From assembly GCF_001613505.1 (NCBI RefSeq), contig NZ_BDCM01000007.1, forward strand, positions 1-64,000: 64,000 nucleotides of DNA, read 5' to 3'. This DNA is from Nocardia mikamii NBRC 108933. Its GTDB lineage: Bacteria; Actinomycetota; Actinomycetes; Mycobacteriales; Mycobacteriaceae. A program made the translations under genes and the position numbers. Below, piece after piece: positions 34,973 through 43,327 of the stretch. How positions within the stretch are numbered: position 1 is the stretch's first letter; each line of letters opens with the position of its first letter. Under the pieces are notes generated by a model, which had not been told where the DNA came from, searched no databases, and saw nothing but the letters and a program-made list of their open reading frames with translations.

Positions 34973-34994
34973 TTACGAACACTGATGTTCGTAA
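34973..34994. promoter_or_regulatory. Operator candidate: 8-bp inverted repeat
   Basis: TTACGAAC (34973-34980), ACTGAT, GTTCGTAA (34987-34994): perfect arms with a 6-nt spacer, 15 bp before the hydrolase start. The form suits a TetR-type repressor, but none is encoded next door. Confidence 0.6.
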
Positions 34995-35009
34995 ATGTGA
35001 GGAGTCGTC

Positions 35010-35855
35010 GTGGCGGAATTCGTATATCGAGGGCGGCGCGTGGTGTACGACCGCGCGGGCCACGGCGATCCGATCGTCTTCCTCCACAATGCGGGCGCCC
35101 AGCGGCGGATCTGGGACGACCAGGTGGCGTCGCTGCGAGGCCAGTCCGAGGTATTCGCACTGGATCTGCCCGGATACGGGGAATCGGAACAGCCGCAGGG
35201 ATATCGGCTCGCCGACTACAGGGCGATGCTTCGGGCCTTTCTCGACGAGCTCCGGCTGAACCGGGTGGTGCTGGCCGGAAATTGCCTCGGCAGCGCGATG
35301 TCGCTGAGTTTCGCGATCGGCGATCCGGCAGGGGTGCGCGGATTGGTGCTGATCAATCCGCTCACCTGGAATACCGTGCGGCACGGGGATCAAGCGCCGC
35401 TGATGTGGTTCGACCGGATCGCGCCGCTCGCGCCGTTGGCCCGGCGGCTCGCACTGCCGAAGGCCCTCGTCGAAATGATCGTCGCCCATCAGCTGGGCCC
35501 GCGCGGGCGCGACCGGGAATTACACAAAGACGCACGCCTGCAGGCGCATTGGACCGATCGCGGCCGGCTGCTCGCCCTCGACCGGCTGGTGCAGGACTTC
35601 CCCGCCTTCGCCACGCTCGACGAGTTCGCTCCGGGTCCCGAGTTTCCGCCGATATGTACGGTCTGGGGTCGGCGCAATCGGATCCTGTCGGCGGCGGCCG
35701 GTGCTCGGCTCGACGAAACATTGTGTCCCCGTGAGCGTCTCGTGCTCAGTGATTGCGGACATCTGCCGATGGTCGAGGATCCGGAGACGGTGACGTCGGC
35801 GATCACCACCTTCCTGGCCGGACTCCCGGCCACGAAGGAACATGTGTCTCGCTGA
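35010..35855 (+). CDS. Alpha/beta hydrolase with Cys at the nucleophile position
   Basis: 281 residues with a standard alpha/beta hydrolase layout: FLHNAGAQRRIWDDQVASL (oxyanion region), LDLPGYGESE, the nucleophile elbow AGNCLGS and the base His251 in SDCGHLPM. The elbow residue is Cys92 instead of Ser, and the acid position after the sixth strand reads WGRRNRIL with Asn223 in place of Asp. Cys nucleophiles occur in dienelactone hydrolases, but there the rest of the fold differs. GTG start with GAGGAG 5 nt upstream, directly behind a perfect inverted repeat. Substrate unknown. Confidence 0.85.
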   Translation: MAEFVYRGRRVVYDRAGHGDPIVFLHNAGAQRRIWDDQVASLRGQSEVFALDLPGYGESEQPQGYRLADYRAMLRAFLDELRLNRVVLAGNCLGSAMSLSFAIGDPAGVRGLVLINPLTWNTVRHGDQAPLMWFDRIAPLAPLARRLALPKALVEMIVAHQLGPRGRDRELHKDARLQAHWTDRGRLLALDRLVQDFPAFATLDEFAPGPEFPPICTVWGRRNRILSAAAGARLDETLCPRERLVLSDCGHLPMVEDPETVTSAITTFLAGLPATKEHVSR

Positions 35856-35986
35856 GCGAGACGCCTTCGGACGCTTCCGAATCCGCCGCGCTACGGTCCG
35901 GCTCCCCGCACGTCGCGTGCGACACCGCACCCGAACCGGGGCCGGGCGGCACGAGCGCCCGGTGGATCGAGACCAGGGGGCGCCCC

Positions 35987-36688
35987 ATGAAGATTCGGAT
36001 CTCGACGATCGCGGCAGTCTGCGCCGCGACACTGGCCGCGGCGGGGACGGCAGCGGCCGATCCGGCCCCGGCGGTCGTCACCTATCACGCCGAAACAACC
36101 GACATCGGTTCGGTGACAGTCGAATTGACGCACGCCACCTTCTCCGTCGACACCGCCGGCACCGCGGTCACCATCCGGGACGAGGCGGGACGCGTGCTCG
36201 ACGCCCTGCCGCTGGCGTACGCGATCGGCGACCAGCGCATGCCGATCCGCGTGCAGATCGGCGCGGATGCGACGACTCTCACGCTGACACCGGACACCGC
36301 GGGCGTGCGCCGCGATGCCCTGACCCCGGTCGCCTCCCCACTGGAAAACCAGCTCGCGATGAACGACCTGGTCAACGCGGTCAGTATCGGCACCTCCGTC
36401 GGCGCGCTGATCGGCACGGCGGTGGGCGCGATCCTCGGCGTCGGGCTCGGAATCGCGCTCGCGGGCGCCTCGTGTGCGGTGCTGAGCGTCGCGTGTGTGG
36501 TCGCGGTGCTGCCGATCGTCAGCCTCGCGGGGGCCGCGGGCGGCGTCGCGGGGCTGGTGCTGGGCGGCGGGCCCACCACCGCCGTGGGGCTCTACCGCTA
36601 CGTCACCACGCTGCTGGCACCACCGGGAACCAGCGAATACGCCCCCGATCTGCGTGGCCGGCCCGGCGTGCCGGACACCGGTCGCTGA
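35987..36688 (+). CDS. Secreted glycine-zipper protein, paralogue 2
   Basis: 233 residues. Signal peptide (MKIRISTIAAVCAATLAAAG, cleavage after AAA near 25), beta domain (VTYHAETTDIGSVTVELTHA to LTLTPDTAG), then S-P-L-E-N-Q-L-A-M-N-D and a Gly/Ala-rich hydrophobic stretch (IGTSVGALIGTAVGAILGVG onwards) and the end LYRYVTTLLAPPGTSEY. The next gene repeats each of these steps, including the E-N-Q-L-A-x-N-D motif, so the two are tandem duplicates. AGGGGG is 6 nt before ATG 35987. Confidence 0.85.
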   Translation: MKIRISTIAAVCAATLAAAGTAAADPAPAVVTYHAETTDIGSVTVELTHATFSVDTAGTAVTIRDEAGRVLDALPLAYAIGDQRMPIRVQIGADATTLTLTPDTAGVRRDALTPVASPLENQLAMNDLVNAVSIGTSVGALIGTAVGAILGVGLGIALAGASCAVLSVACVVAVLPIVSLAGAAGGVAGLVLGGGPTTAVGLYRYVTTLLAPPGTSEYAPDLRGRPGVPDTGR

Positions 36689-36703
36689 GCGCGGGAGGCG
36701 AGG

Positions 36704-37438
36704 ATGTCCCCCCGTACGATCGCCGCGCTCACCGCGGCCACCGCGGCCCTGACCGCATCCGTCACCGTCGCCACCGCGACCGCCGAGCCGCCCGCGCCGA
36801 GTATCGAAACCGTCTCGGGCGTAGTCGTTCTCAGCGGCTTCGCCGTCGGCGCGTTCAGTGCGGATGCCGACGGTTCCGTCCGCGTGACCGTGGACGGCAC
36901 TCCCGTCGCTACGCTGCCCGCGAGCTTCACCGTGGACGGCATCGCCCACCGCGTCGACACCCGCATCGAGGACGGCGGGCGAACCCTCACGATGACACCG
37001 GACATCGCCAGGCGCCCCGCGGCGTCCGCGATGGAGAACCAGTTGGCGCTCAACGATTTCGCGACCATCATGTCGCGCGGGCCGGTGATCGGGACGGTCG
37101 TCGGCACCGTGCTGGGCGCGCTCGTCGGCGCCGCGGTCGGCGCGAGTACCTGCCTGGTGGTCGGGCCCGGCTGTCTGGCGACGATTCCGGCGGCCGTCCT
37201 GGCATTCGCCGGCGCGGGCGGTGTCGCGGGGACGGTGCTGGTCGGCGGCGGTGCGCTCGCGGCGGGATTGTGGAACTACCTCACGGTCCTGCAGGCCCCA
37301 CCCGGACAGAGCTCCTACGCCGGACAGGGCGGGATGCTCGACCCGAACGGCACCGGCGCACCGGACGCACAGCTGCAACTGCCCAGCGGATCCGCGAACG
37401 GCCTCGGTGCGGGATCGGCGTCCGGATCCGGCGGGTGA
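36704..37438 (+). CDS. Secreted glycine-zipper protein, paralogue 3
   Basis: 244 residues, 15 nt after paralogue 2. Signal peptide (MSPRTIAALTAATAALTASV, cleavage near ATA at 26), beta domain (VTVDGTPVATLPASFTVDG), the same M-E-N-Q-L-A-L-N-D-F motif, then glycine-zipper segment (VIGTVVGTVLGALVGAAVGA) with two Cys, and a Gly/Ser-rich tail after LWNYLTVLQAPPGQSSY. GGGAGGCGAGG precedes ATG 36704. Likely co-expressed with paralogue 2, perhaps as a hetero-oligomer. Confidence 0.85.
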   Translation: MSPRTIAALTAATAALTASVTVATATAEPPAPSIETVSGVVVLSGFAVGAFSADADGSVRVTVDGTPVATLPASFTVDGIAHRVDTRIEDGGRTLTMTPDIARRPAASAMENQLALNDFATIMSRGPVIGTVVGTVLGALVGAAVGASTCLVVGPGCLATIPAAVLAFAGAGGVAGTVLVGGGALAAGLWNYLTVLQAPPGQSSYAGQGGMLDPNGTGAPDAQLQLPSGSANGLGAGSASGSGG

Positions 37439-37501
37439 GCCCGGCGTACCGAATGGGTAACTTGGCCGTCGCGCACCACGGGCGACTCCTACCATCGGTA
37501 C

Positions 37502-38266
37502 ATGTCCGAGGTCGCCGCAGTTCAGCTGCCTCTGACCATGCTCGAGCGCGCCACCCTGGTGATGGACCTGTTCCAGGCGCCGGACCGGCATCTGACGCTC
37601 GGCCAGATCGCCGTCCGCACCCGGCTGCCGCGCGCCACCGTGCATCGGATCGTGCGGCAGCTCATCGAACTGGAGTGGCTCACCCACGGCACGGACGGTT
37701 ACGCGCTGGGCCGGCGCGTCCGCACGTGGAACGCCGATACCGCGCGACTGTCCCGGTTGCGTGCCTGCGCGGCGCCGATACTGCACGAATTGCTGCTGGC
37801 CACGGCCGCCGTCGTCCACCTCGGGGCGCTGGACGGCGGGGAGGTGCTCTACCTGGACAAACTCGGCGGCCGGGCGGCGACGGCGGTGCCCACCCGGGTC
37901 GGGACCCGGGTGGCGGCCCATCGCAGCACCCTCGGCCGGGTCGCGCTGGCGCAACTGCCGCCGGAGGATGTCGAAGCGCGGGTGACCGATGTCGAGCCCG
38001 GGTTCGATCTCGCGGACCTGCATCGGCGACTGCATCGAATAGGCTGTCGCGCAACCGATTACGACGACGACGAATTCGGATCCGGACTGGCCGCGATGGC
38101 CGTGGCCGTCGACGCGTCGGCGGCGGTGGGTGTCGTCTGTGATCGTCCGGCGGCGCTGCGGCGGATCGCACCGCGGGTGCGGGCAGCGGCCGCCGAGATC
38201 CGTGGCGGGCTGACGCCGCGGCCGCGGCAGGTGAGCGATCACCATCGCCCGCGACCGTCACGATGA
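37502..38266 (+). CDS. IclR family transcriptional regulator
   Basis: 254 residues. The N-terminal winged helix reads LTLGQIAVRTRLPRATVHRIV, followed by LIELEWLTHGTDGYALGRRV, and the C-terminal effector domain begins near RLRACAAPILHELL with VVHLGALDGGEVLYLDKLGG. IclR proteins respond to small carboxylates and control catabolic genes. It follows the glycine-zipper pair by 63 nt on the same strand, without an obvious catabolic neighbour, so its target is unclear. Confidence 0.9.
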   Translation: MSEVAAVQLPLTMLERATLVMDLFQAPDRHLTLGQIAVRTRLPRATVHRIVRQLIELEWLTHGTDGYALGRRVRTWNADTARLSRLRACAAPILHELLLATAAVVHLGALDGGEVLYLDKLGGRAATAVPTRVGTRVAAHRSTLGRVALAQLPPEDVEARVTDVEPGFDLADLHRRLHRIGCRATDYDDDEFGSGLAAMAVAVDASAAVGVVCDRPAALRRIAPRVRAAAAEIRGGLTPRPRQVSDHHRPRPSR

Positions 38267-38368
38267 CGGAGTGGTCTCGATCGCGCCGACTCGCCGCACC
38301 GCCGCTAACACACACCGGCCGGGCGCGGATCACACGATGACGGCACCGATCGCATCAGGAGACCGCCC

Positions 38369-38980
38369 ATGCGCTCCCACACTCGACTTCCTCATTCTTC
38401 CGGCCACCAGCGGATCCGGTTCCCGGATGTACTCCGCGTCGTCGCCGTCGCGACCGGCGTCGCAGTCGCCGCCACCCTCGTCGCCTGCTCGACCGACTCA
38501 CCGGCCTCCGAAGGACCGAATACCGTCGGCTATCGGTCGATGACGCAAGCGCCCGCCGTGCACACCTCCGGCGACACCGACGACGGCTCCGGAGGTATCG
38601 AGCCGACACCGTCCGGACCCGCCGAAGTACCCTCCGCACCGACCGACTTTCCCGTCGTCTCTCCGTCCAGCCCGGCCGCCGGCGACCGTCCCACGGCCGG
38701 CACCGCCTTCCCCGGCGAAGGCATCAGCGGCGAGGCGGCCGAACAATTGCAGCAGTCGGCCGATGCCGGTCACCAGCCGTGGCGGCTGGACGAGGACGCC
38801 GTCGCGCGCGCCTTCGTCTCCGGGCGCTTCGGCTGGTCGCGGCCGACGATCACCCACGACGGCGCCTACCTCGCCGTCGTGACCGGGCCGAACGGACAAC
38901 GCGTCTCCCTGCAGTTGTCCCAGCCCGCCCGCAAGAACAACGGCGGCGTGTGGGCCGTCGAATCGGGCATCTGGTTGTAG
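38369..38980 (+). CDS. Putative lipoprotein
   Basis: 203 residues. N-terminal signal with a lipobox (LVACS, Cys at about residue 40) after a hydrophobic stretch VLRVVAVATGVAVAATLVAC. A Pro/Ser/Thr-rich linker of about 70 residues follows, then a small C-terminal domain (LDEDAVARAFVSGRFGWSRP, GGVWAVESGIWL) that could be a beta module. The N-terminal extension before the hydrophobic core is long for a lipoprotein; a later start is possible. Function unknown. Confidence 0.75.
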   Translation: MRSHTRLPHSSGHQRIRFPDVLRVVAVATGVAVAATLVACSTDSPASEGPNTVGYRSMTQAPAVHTSGDTDDGSGGIEPTPSGPAEVPSAPTDFPVVSPSSPAAGDRPTAGTAFPGEGISGEAAEQLQQSADAGHQPWRLDEDAVARAFVSGRFGWSRPTITHDGAYLAVVTGPNGQRVSLQLSQPARKNNGGVWAVESGIWL

Positions 38981-39005
38981 TGCCCGCGTCGGGGATGCTG
39001 GGGAG

Positions 39006-39056
39006 ATGCGTGTGCTGGTGGCCGAGGACGAGCCCGGCTCGCCGTGACCCTGCGGC
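39006..39056 (+). pseudogene. Fossil N-terminus of a response regulator
   Basis: The bases after ATG 39006 encode MRVLVAEDEP, the first strand and acidic pair of an OmpR-type receiver. Then a one-base deletion breaks the frame: inserting one C after 39035 would restore PRLAVTL, the normal continuation, whereas the actual frame stops at 39047. A GGGGAG ribosome site is still present. Beyond this nothing of the receiver or DNA-binding domain remains before the sirtuin. Confidence 0.55.
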
Positions 39057-39185
39057 CATTCCCGGCGTCGCCTACAGCCATGCGAAGGCCGCCCGGACCG
39101 CACCGGCGCAGGCCGGCGACGATCTGGTCCGCGTCATCGGATAAGCCCTGGGAGAACATCGCGCCCGGGCTCGTAACCTGGATTC

Positions 39186-40052
39186 ATGCCCGAGCTCGCG
39201 ACCCTGCCGACGACAACCGGCCTCGATCGTGCGGTGGAGGTGCTGGCGGGCCGGCGGATCGTGGTTCTGACCGGGGCCGGTATGTCCACCGACAGCGGTA
39301 TCCCCGACTATCGGGGGCCGGATTCGCCGCCCCGCAATCCGATGACCTATCAGCAGTTCGTCGGTGATCCGGTATTCCGGCAGCGCTACTGGGCGCGCAA
39401 TCACGTCGGCTGGCGGCGTATGGACGCCGCGCGGCCCAATCTCGGGCATCGCGCGCTGGCCCGGCTCGAACGTGCGGGCGTGGTCGGCGGGCTGATCACG
39501 CAGAACGTGGACCTGCTGCACACCAAGGCCGGCCACCGCGCCGTCATCGATCTGCACGGCAGCTATGCGCGGGTGCGCTGCCTGTCGTGCCACGGCCTGA
39601 TCTCGCGCATGACACTCGCCGACCGGTTGGAGGCGGCCAATCCCGGCTTCGCCGAACTGGCGACGGCGACGGGTATCGAGGTGGCGCCGGACGCCGATGC
39701 CGTGGTCCGCGAGACCGACAGTTTCCGCATGGTCGACTGCGCCGGCTGCGGCGGCATGTTGAAGCCGGATATCGTCTACTTCGGCGAGAGTGTCCCGAAA
39801 GATCGTGTGGCCGAGGCGTTCTCGATGGTCGACGCGGCCGATGCGATGGTCGTCGCGGGTTCCTCGCTGACGGTCATGTCGGGGCTGCGATTCGTCCGCC
39901 GCGCCGCGAAATCCGGTAAGCCGGTCGTGATCGTGAACCGCGGCGCCACGCGAGGTGACGAATCGGCCGCCGTCCGTATCGATTCCGGCTGCTCACCCAC
40001 CCTCGCGGCGCTCGCCGACGCGCTGATCCCGGCCGCCACCGTCTCCGTATGA
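39186..40052 (+). CDS. Sirtuin (NAD-dependent protein deacylase)
   Basis: 288 residues. NAD motif LTGAGMSTDSGIPDYRG (about 28-44), TQNVDLLH (105-112) and catalytic His124 (LHGS). Zinc is bound by C132/C135 (RCLSCH) and C185/C188 (DCAGCGG), then KPDIVYFGE. The class II (SIRT4-like) form is suggested by the G-A-G-M-S-T-D-S-G-I pattern. It removes acetyl or longer acyl groups from lysines. It converges with the truncated ATP synthase operon, separated by a perfect hairpin. Confidence 0.96.
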   Translation: MPELATLPTTTGLDRAVEVLAGRRIVVLTGAGMSTDSGIPDYRGPDSPPRNPMTYQQFVGDPVFRQRYWARNHVGWRRMDAARPNLGHRALARLERAGVVGGLITQNVDLLHTKAGHRAVIDLHGSYARVRCLSCHGLISRMTLADRLEAANPGFAELATATGIEVAPDADAVVRETDSFRMVDCAGCGGMLKPDIVYFGESVPKDRVAEAFSMVDAADAMVVAGSSLTVMSGLRFVRRAAKSGKPVVIVNRGATRGDESAAVRIDSGCSPTLAALADALIPAATVSV

Positions 40053-40054
40053 AA

Positions 40055-40090
40055 CGAGTAGCCGGTGGACCGTGGTCCACCGGCTACTCG
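40055..40090. terminator. Bidirectional terminator between sirtuin and F0 operon
   Basis: CGAGTAGCCGGTGGAC (40055-40070), loop CGTG, GTCCACCGGCTACTCG (40075-40090): a perfect 16-bp stem. It lies 2 nt after the sirtuin stop and 10 nt after the end of the ATP synthase b' gene on the other strand. Confidence 0.85.
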
Positions 40091-40100
40091 CACACGATGT

Positions 40101-40676
40101 TCAGTTCCAGCCCGGTTGGGCCTGCCGTTTGACCGACGACGAGTTCGCCAGGATCTCCAGGTCCTCGAGGAACCGTTCGATACTGTCCGACTTGGCCTCG
40201 GGGGTGGCCACCTGGTCGCGCACCTTCTCCTCGGTGATCGCCAGCATCGCGGCCGCCAGATCCGTTTCCAGATCGCGCACCATCTGGCGACGCAGCTGGG
40301 CGACCTGATCGCGCCCCTGCCGGCGCACCCGTTCGACCTCCGCCGCGGCCGCTTCTCGCATCTGCGCCACGATGTACTCGGCGTCGGCGCGCGCGTCGGC
40401 GCGAATCTGCTCGAGTTCGGTGTGCGCTTCGGTGAGGGCGTTCGCGTAGGAGCGCTTGGCCTCCTCCAACTGCTGTGCGGCGTGATCGCTTTCGGTGAGC
40501 TGCTTGGCGATCGCGTCCTGGCTCTTGGCCATCAACCTCTTCACCGGCGGGACGACCCATTTCCAGATGATGTAGATGATGACGGCGAAGCCGAACAGCT
40601 GACTGAAGAAAACCGGCCAGTCGAAGGTGATCTGGTATCCGCCTGCGGCAAGCACACCGCCGCTGGTGTCAATCAT
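40101..40676 (-). CDS. ATP synthase b'-type stator subunit, without the delta part
   Basis: 191 residues. N-terminal membrane span (FFSQLFGFAVIIYIIWKWVV, about 23-42) followed by a long coiled coil to about 165. It matches the N-terminal half of mycobacterial AtpH, where b' is fused to delta in one chain of about 445 residues. Here the chain ends right after RFLEDLEIL, exactly before the delta part, and no delta, alpha, gamma, beta or epsilon gene follows. The start overlaps the stop of the b gene by one base (TAATG). Confidence 0.9.
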   Translation of the reverse strand: MIDTSGGVLAAGGYQITFDWPVFFSQLFGFAVIIYIIWKWVVPPVKRLMAKSQDAIAKQLTESDHAAQQLEEAKRSYANALTEAHTELEQIRADARADAEYIVAQMREAAAAEVERVRRQGRDQVAQLRRQMVRDLETDLAAAMLAITEEKVRDQVATPEAKSDSIERFLEDLEILANSSSVKRQAQPGWN

Positions 40677-41176
40677 TACGAATCCCTGCCCCTCCTACGC
40701 CCGGCGGTGCCGGCGTGGCGACTGTCACCGATCACCTGATCGGCGAGCGATTGGGCCAGCGGCTCGACCTCGAGTCGCAGCTCGGACTTGACGCGGTCGG
40801 CCTCGGCGCGCAGATGGGCAGCGGATTCGGCGACGATGCCGTCGACCTCCTGCTGTGCCTGCGTCCGCAGGTCGTCCATGATCGCCCGGCCCTGGGCCCG
40901 TGCCTCGTTGCGGATGTCGGCCGCCTCGGTACGGGCCTGTTCCAGCGCCGTCTCATATTTCGCCTGGGCGTCGGCGAAGACCTGTTTCGCCTCTTTGGCG
41001 TTGGCGGCGGTCGCCTCCACCCGCTCCTCGCGTTCGGTCAGCACCTTGCGGATCGGCGGAACGACGAAGAACCAGATGACTCCGAGCACGATCAGGAAAA
41101 TGATCAGCTCGACGAAGAAGGTGCCGTTGGGGATGAGGAAGTTCCCCTCGGCCACCACATCGGTTCGCGCGGACAT
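40676..41176 (-). CDS. atpF: ATP synthase F0 subunit b
   Basis: 166 residues. Membrane span FFVELIIFLIVLGVIWFFVV (about 20-39), the V-P-P-I-R-K-V-L turn, then a long charged coiled coil (EREERVEATAANAKEAKQVF) that forms the peripheral stalk. Typical actinobacterial AtpF length is near 170. It is followed with one-base overlap by the b' gene. The C-terminal end (TAGRRRGRDS) is basic. In a complete enzyme it links F0 to delta and alpha, which are not encoded here. Confidence 0.95.
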   Translation of the reverse strand: MSARTDVVAEGNFLIPNGTFFVELIIFLIVLGVIWFFVVPPIRKVLTEREERVEATAANAKEAKQVFADAQAKYETALEQARTEAADIRNEARAQGRAIMDDLRTQAQQEVDGIVAESAAHLRAEADRVKSELRLEVEPLAQSLADQVIGDSRHAGTAGRRRGRDS

Positions 41177-41184
41177 CTCGCCGA

Positions 41185-42250
<1,066 letters not shown>

Positions 42251-42254
<4 letters not shown>

Positions 42255-42631
42255 GACTGCTGACGGAGCCCTCTCCACTCGGGCACGACGGTATGCAAGA
42301 CGAGGATCACCTGGAACAACGCGAGTCCGAAGAAGATGCCCACACCGTTCGGGCGCGTCAGGAACGCCACGATGATCGCCAGCACGGTGACGATGATCAG
42401 CCGCGCGGCCGTGGACAAGGCCAGCGTCTGCTTATTAGGCGATTCCGAGCGGGTGATGCCGGTGACCGATCGCAATGTCAATTGCGCGTTCAGCCATCCC
42501 AGCCCCAGTCCGATACAGATGAAAACACCCAACATCAACCGATCCAGCGGACCGGTCACCACCAAAGCCAGCACACCGAATGCGGCTACCATGTAGCTCG
42601 CACGGCGCAGCCGGAGTTTGTCGATACTCAC
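42251..42631 (-). CDS. atpI: ATP synthase accessory protein AtpI-like
   Basis: 126 residues with four hydrophobic spans, starting [20 protein letters not shown]. AtpI assists c-ring assembly and precedes the atp structural genes in many bacteria, as here. GTG start at 42631 with no strong ribosome site. It heads the F0 operon. Upstream lies a 15-bp-spaced direct repeat, TTGATCTT at 42722 and 42737. Confidence 0.85.
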
Positions 42632-43327
42632 TGCGACACCACCATCGCCGCCATCCCACCTCGTAGTAGGTCGTGATCGAGGTCAGCTTACACAGACCAA
42701 CCTTCTTGCGTAGCAACATTTTTGATCTTCATATACTTGATCTTGAATTTTGCGCCGGACACTCCGGGCGAATAGGCTCAGTCATCGACCGGCTATCGCC
42801 TTCTACGCCGTACGACCTGCAAATGAGAGCGCTTTCCGGAACATTCGGACGCCGCTCGCAGCGGCGCGGCAATGGTAAATCAACGGTCAATACTCTGCCG
42901 TGAAACGGTAAAATCATCGGCGCGTCGCAATTGCAATTTGTCTATATTGCCCGAATTGCCGAGATTTCGATTCGTCGATCCATCTATGCCTTATATATGT
43001 GCGCCCCGGGCGGCCGAGGGCGGTGCGGCCGAGGCCCGCCGCCGACCCCGGACACCCCGGCAGGGGCGGCGACACGGTCCGCCGCGATGTCCTACCGCTC
43101 GGCAATCCGACCCGTCGGCCCAGGTCGGGTCGCACAAATTTCGCGTTCTACCAGGCATTCCCGGACAATTTACTGCCGAGGGGTTACCGTGACGTCTGCT
43201 GGGTACATCACCCACCGGGTCGCTCCGGCCCGCCCGATGAGGGAAACCGAAGTCCCGAGAGACGCCTGGTGGTTTCTGGTCTCTCGCCATGCTTGGTCGC
43301 AGCTTCACACGTTGAGGAGGCAGTACC
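42632..43327. other. AT-richer intergenic region, divergent promoters
   Basis: About 700 bases between the F0 operon and the glycosyltransferase. The first 350 are distinctly AT-richer than the rest of the window. TTGATCTT repeats at 42722-42729 and 42737-42744 (15-bp period) may bind a regulator. Overlapping short frames (for example 42931-43338) have no ribosome sites or recognisable proteins. Confidence 0.5.
42722..42744. promoter_or_regulatory. Direct repeat TTGATCTT, 15-bp period
   Basis: Two copies of TTGATCTT (42722-42729 and 42737-42744) lie about 90 bp upstream of atpI. They may be regulator half-sites on one face of the DNA; no regulator is known. Confidence 0.35.

Noticed and set aside
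35842..38142. 766-codon Arg-rich plus frame and the 784-codon minus frame over 35891-38245
   Set aside because: Both span several well-supported genes (glycine-zipper pair, IclR) and are rich in Arg/Pro/Gly without any domain, typical of GC-rich shadows.
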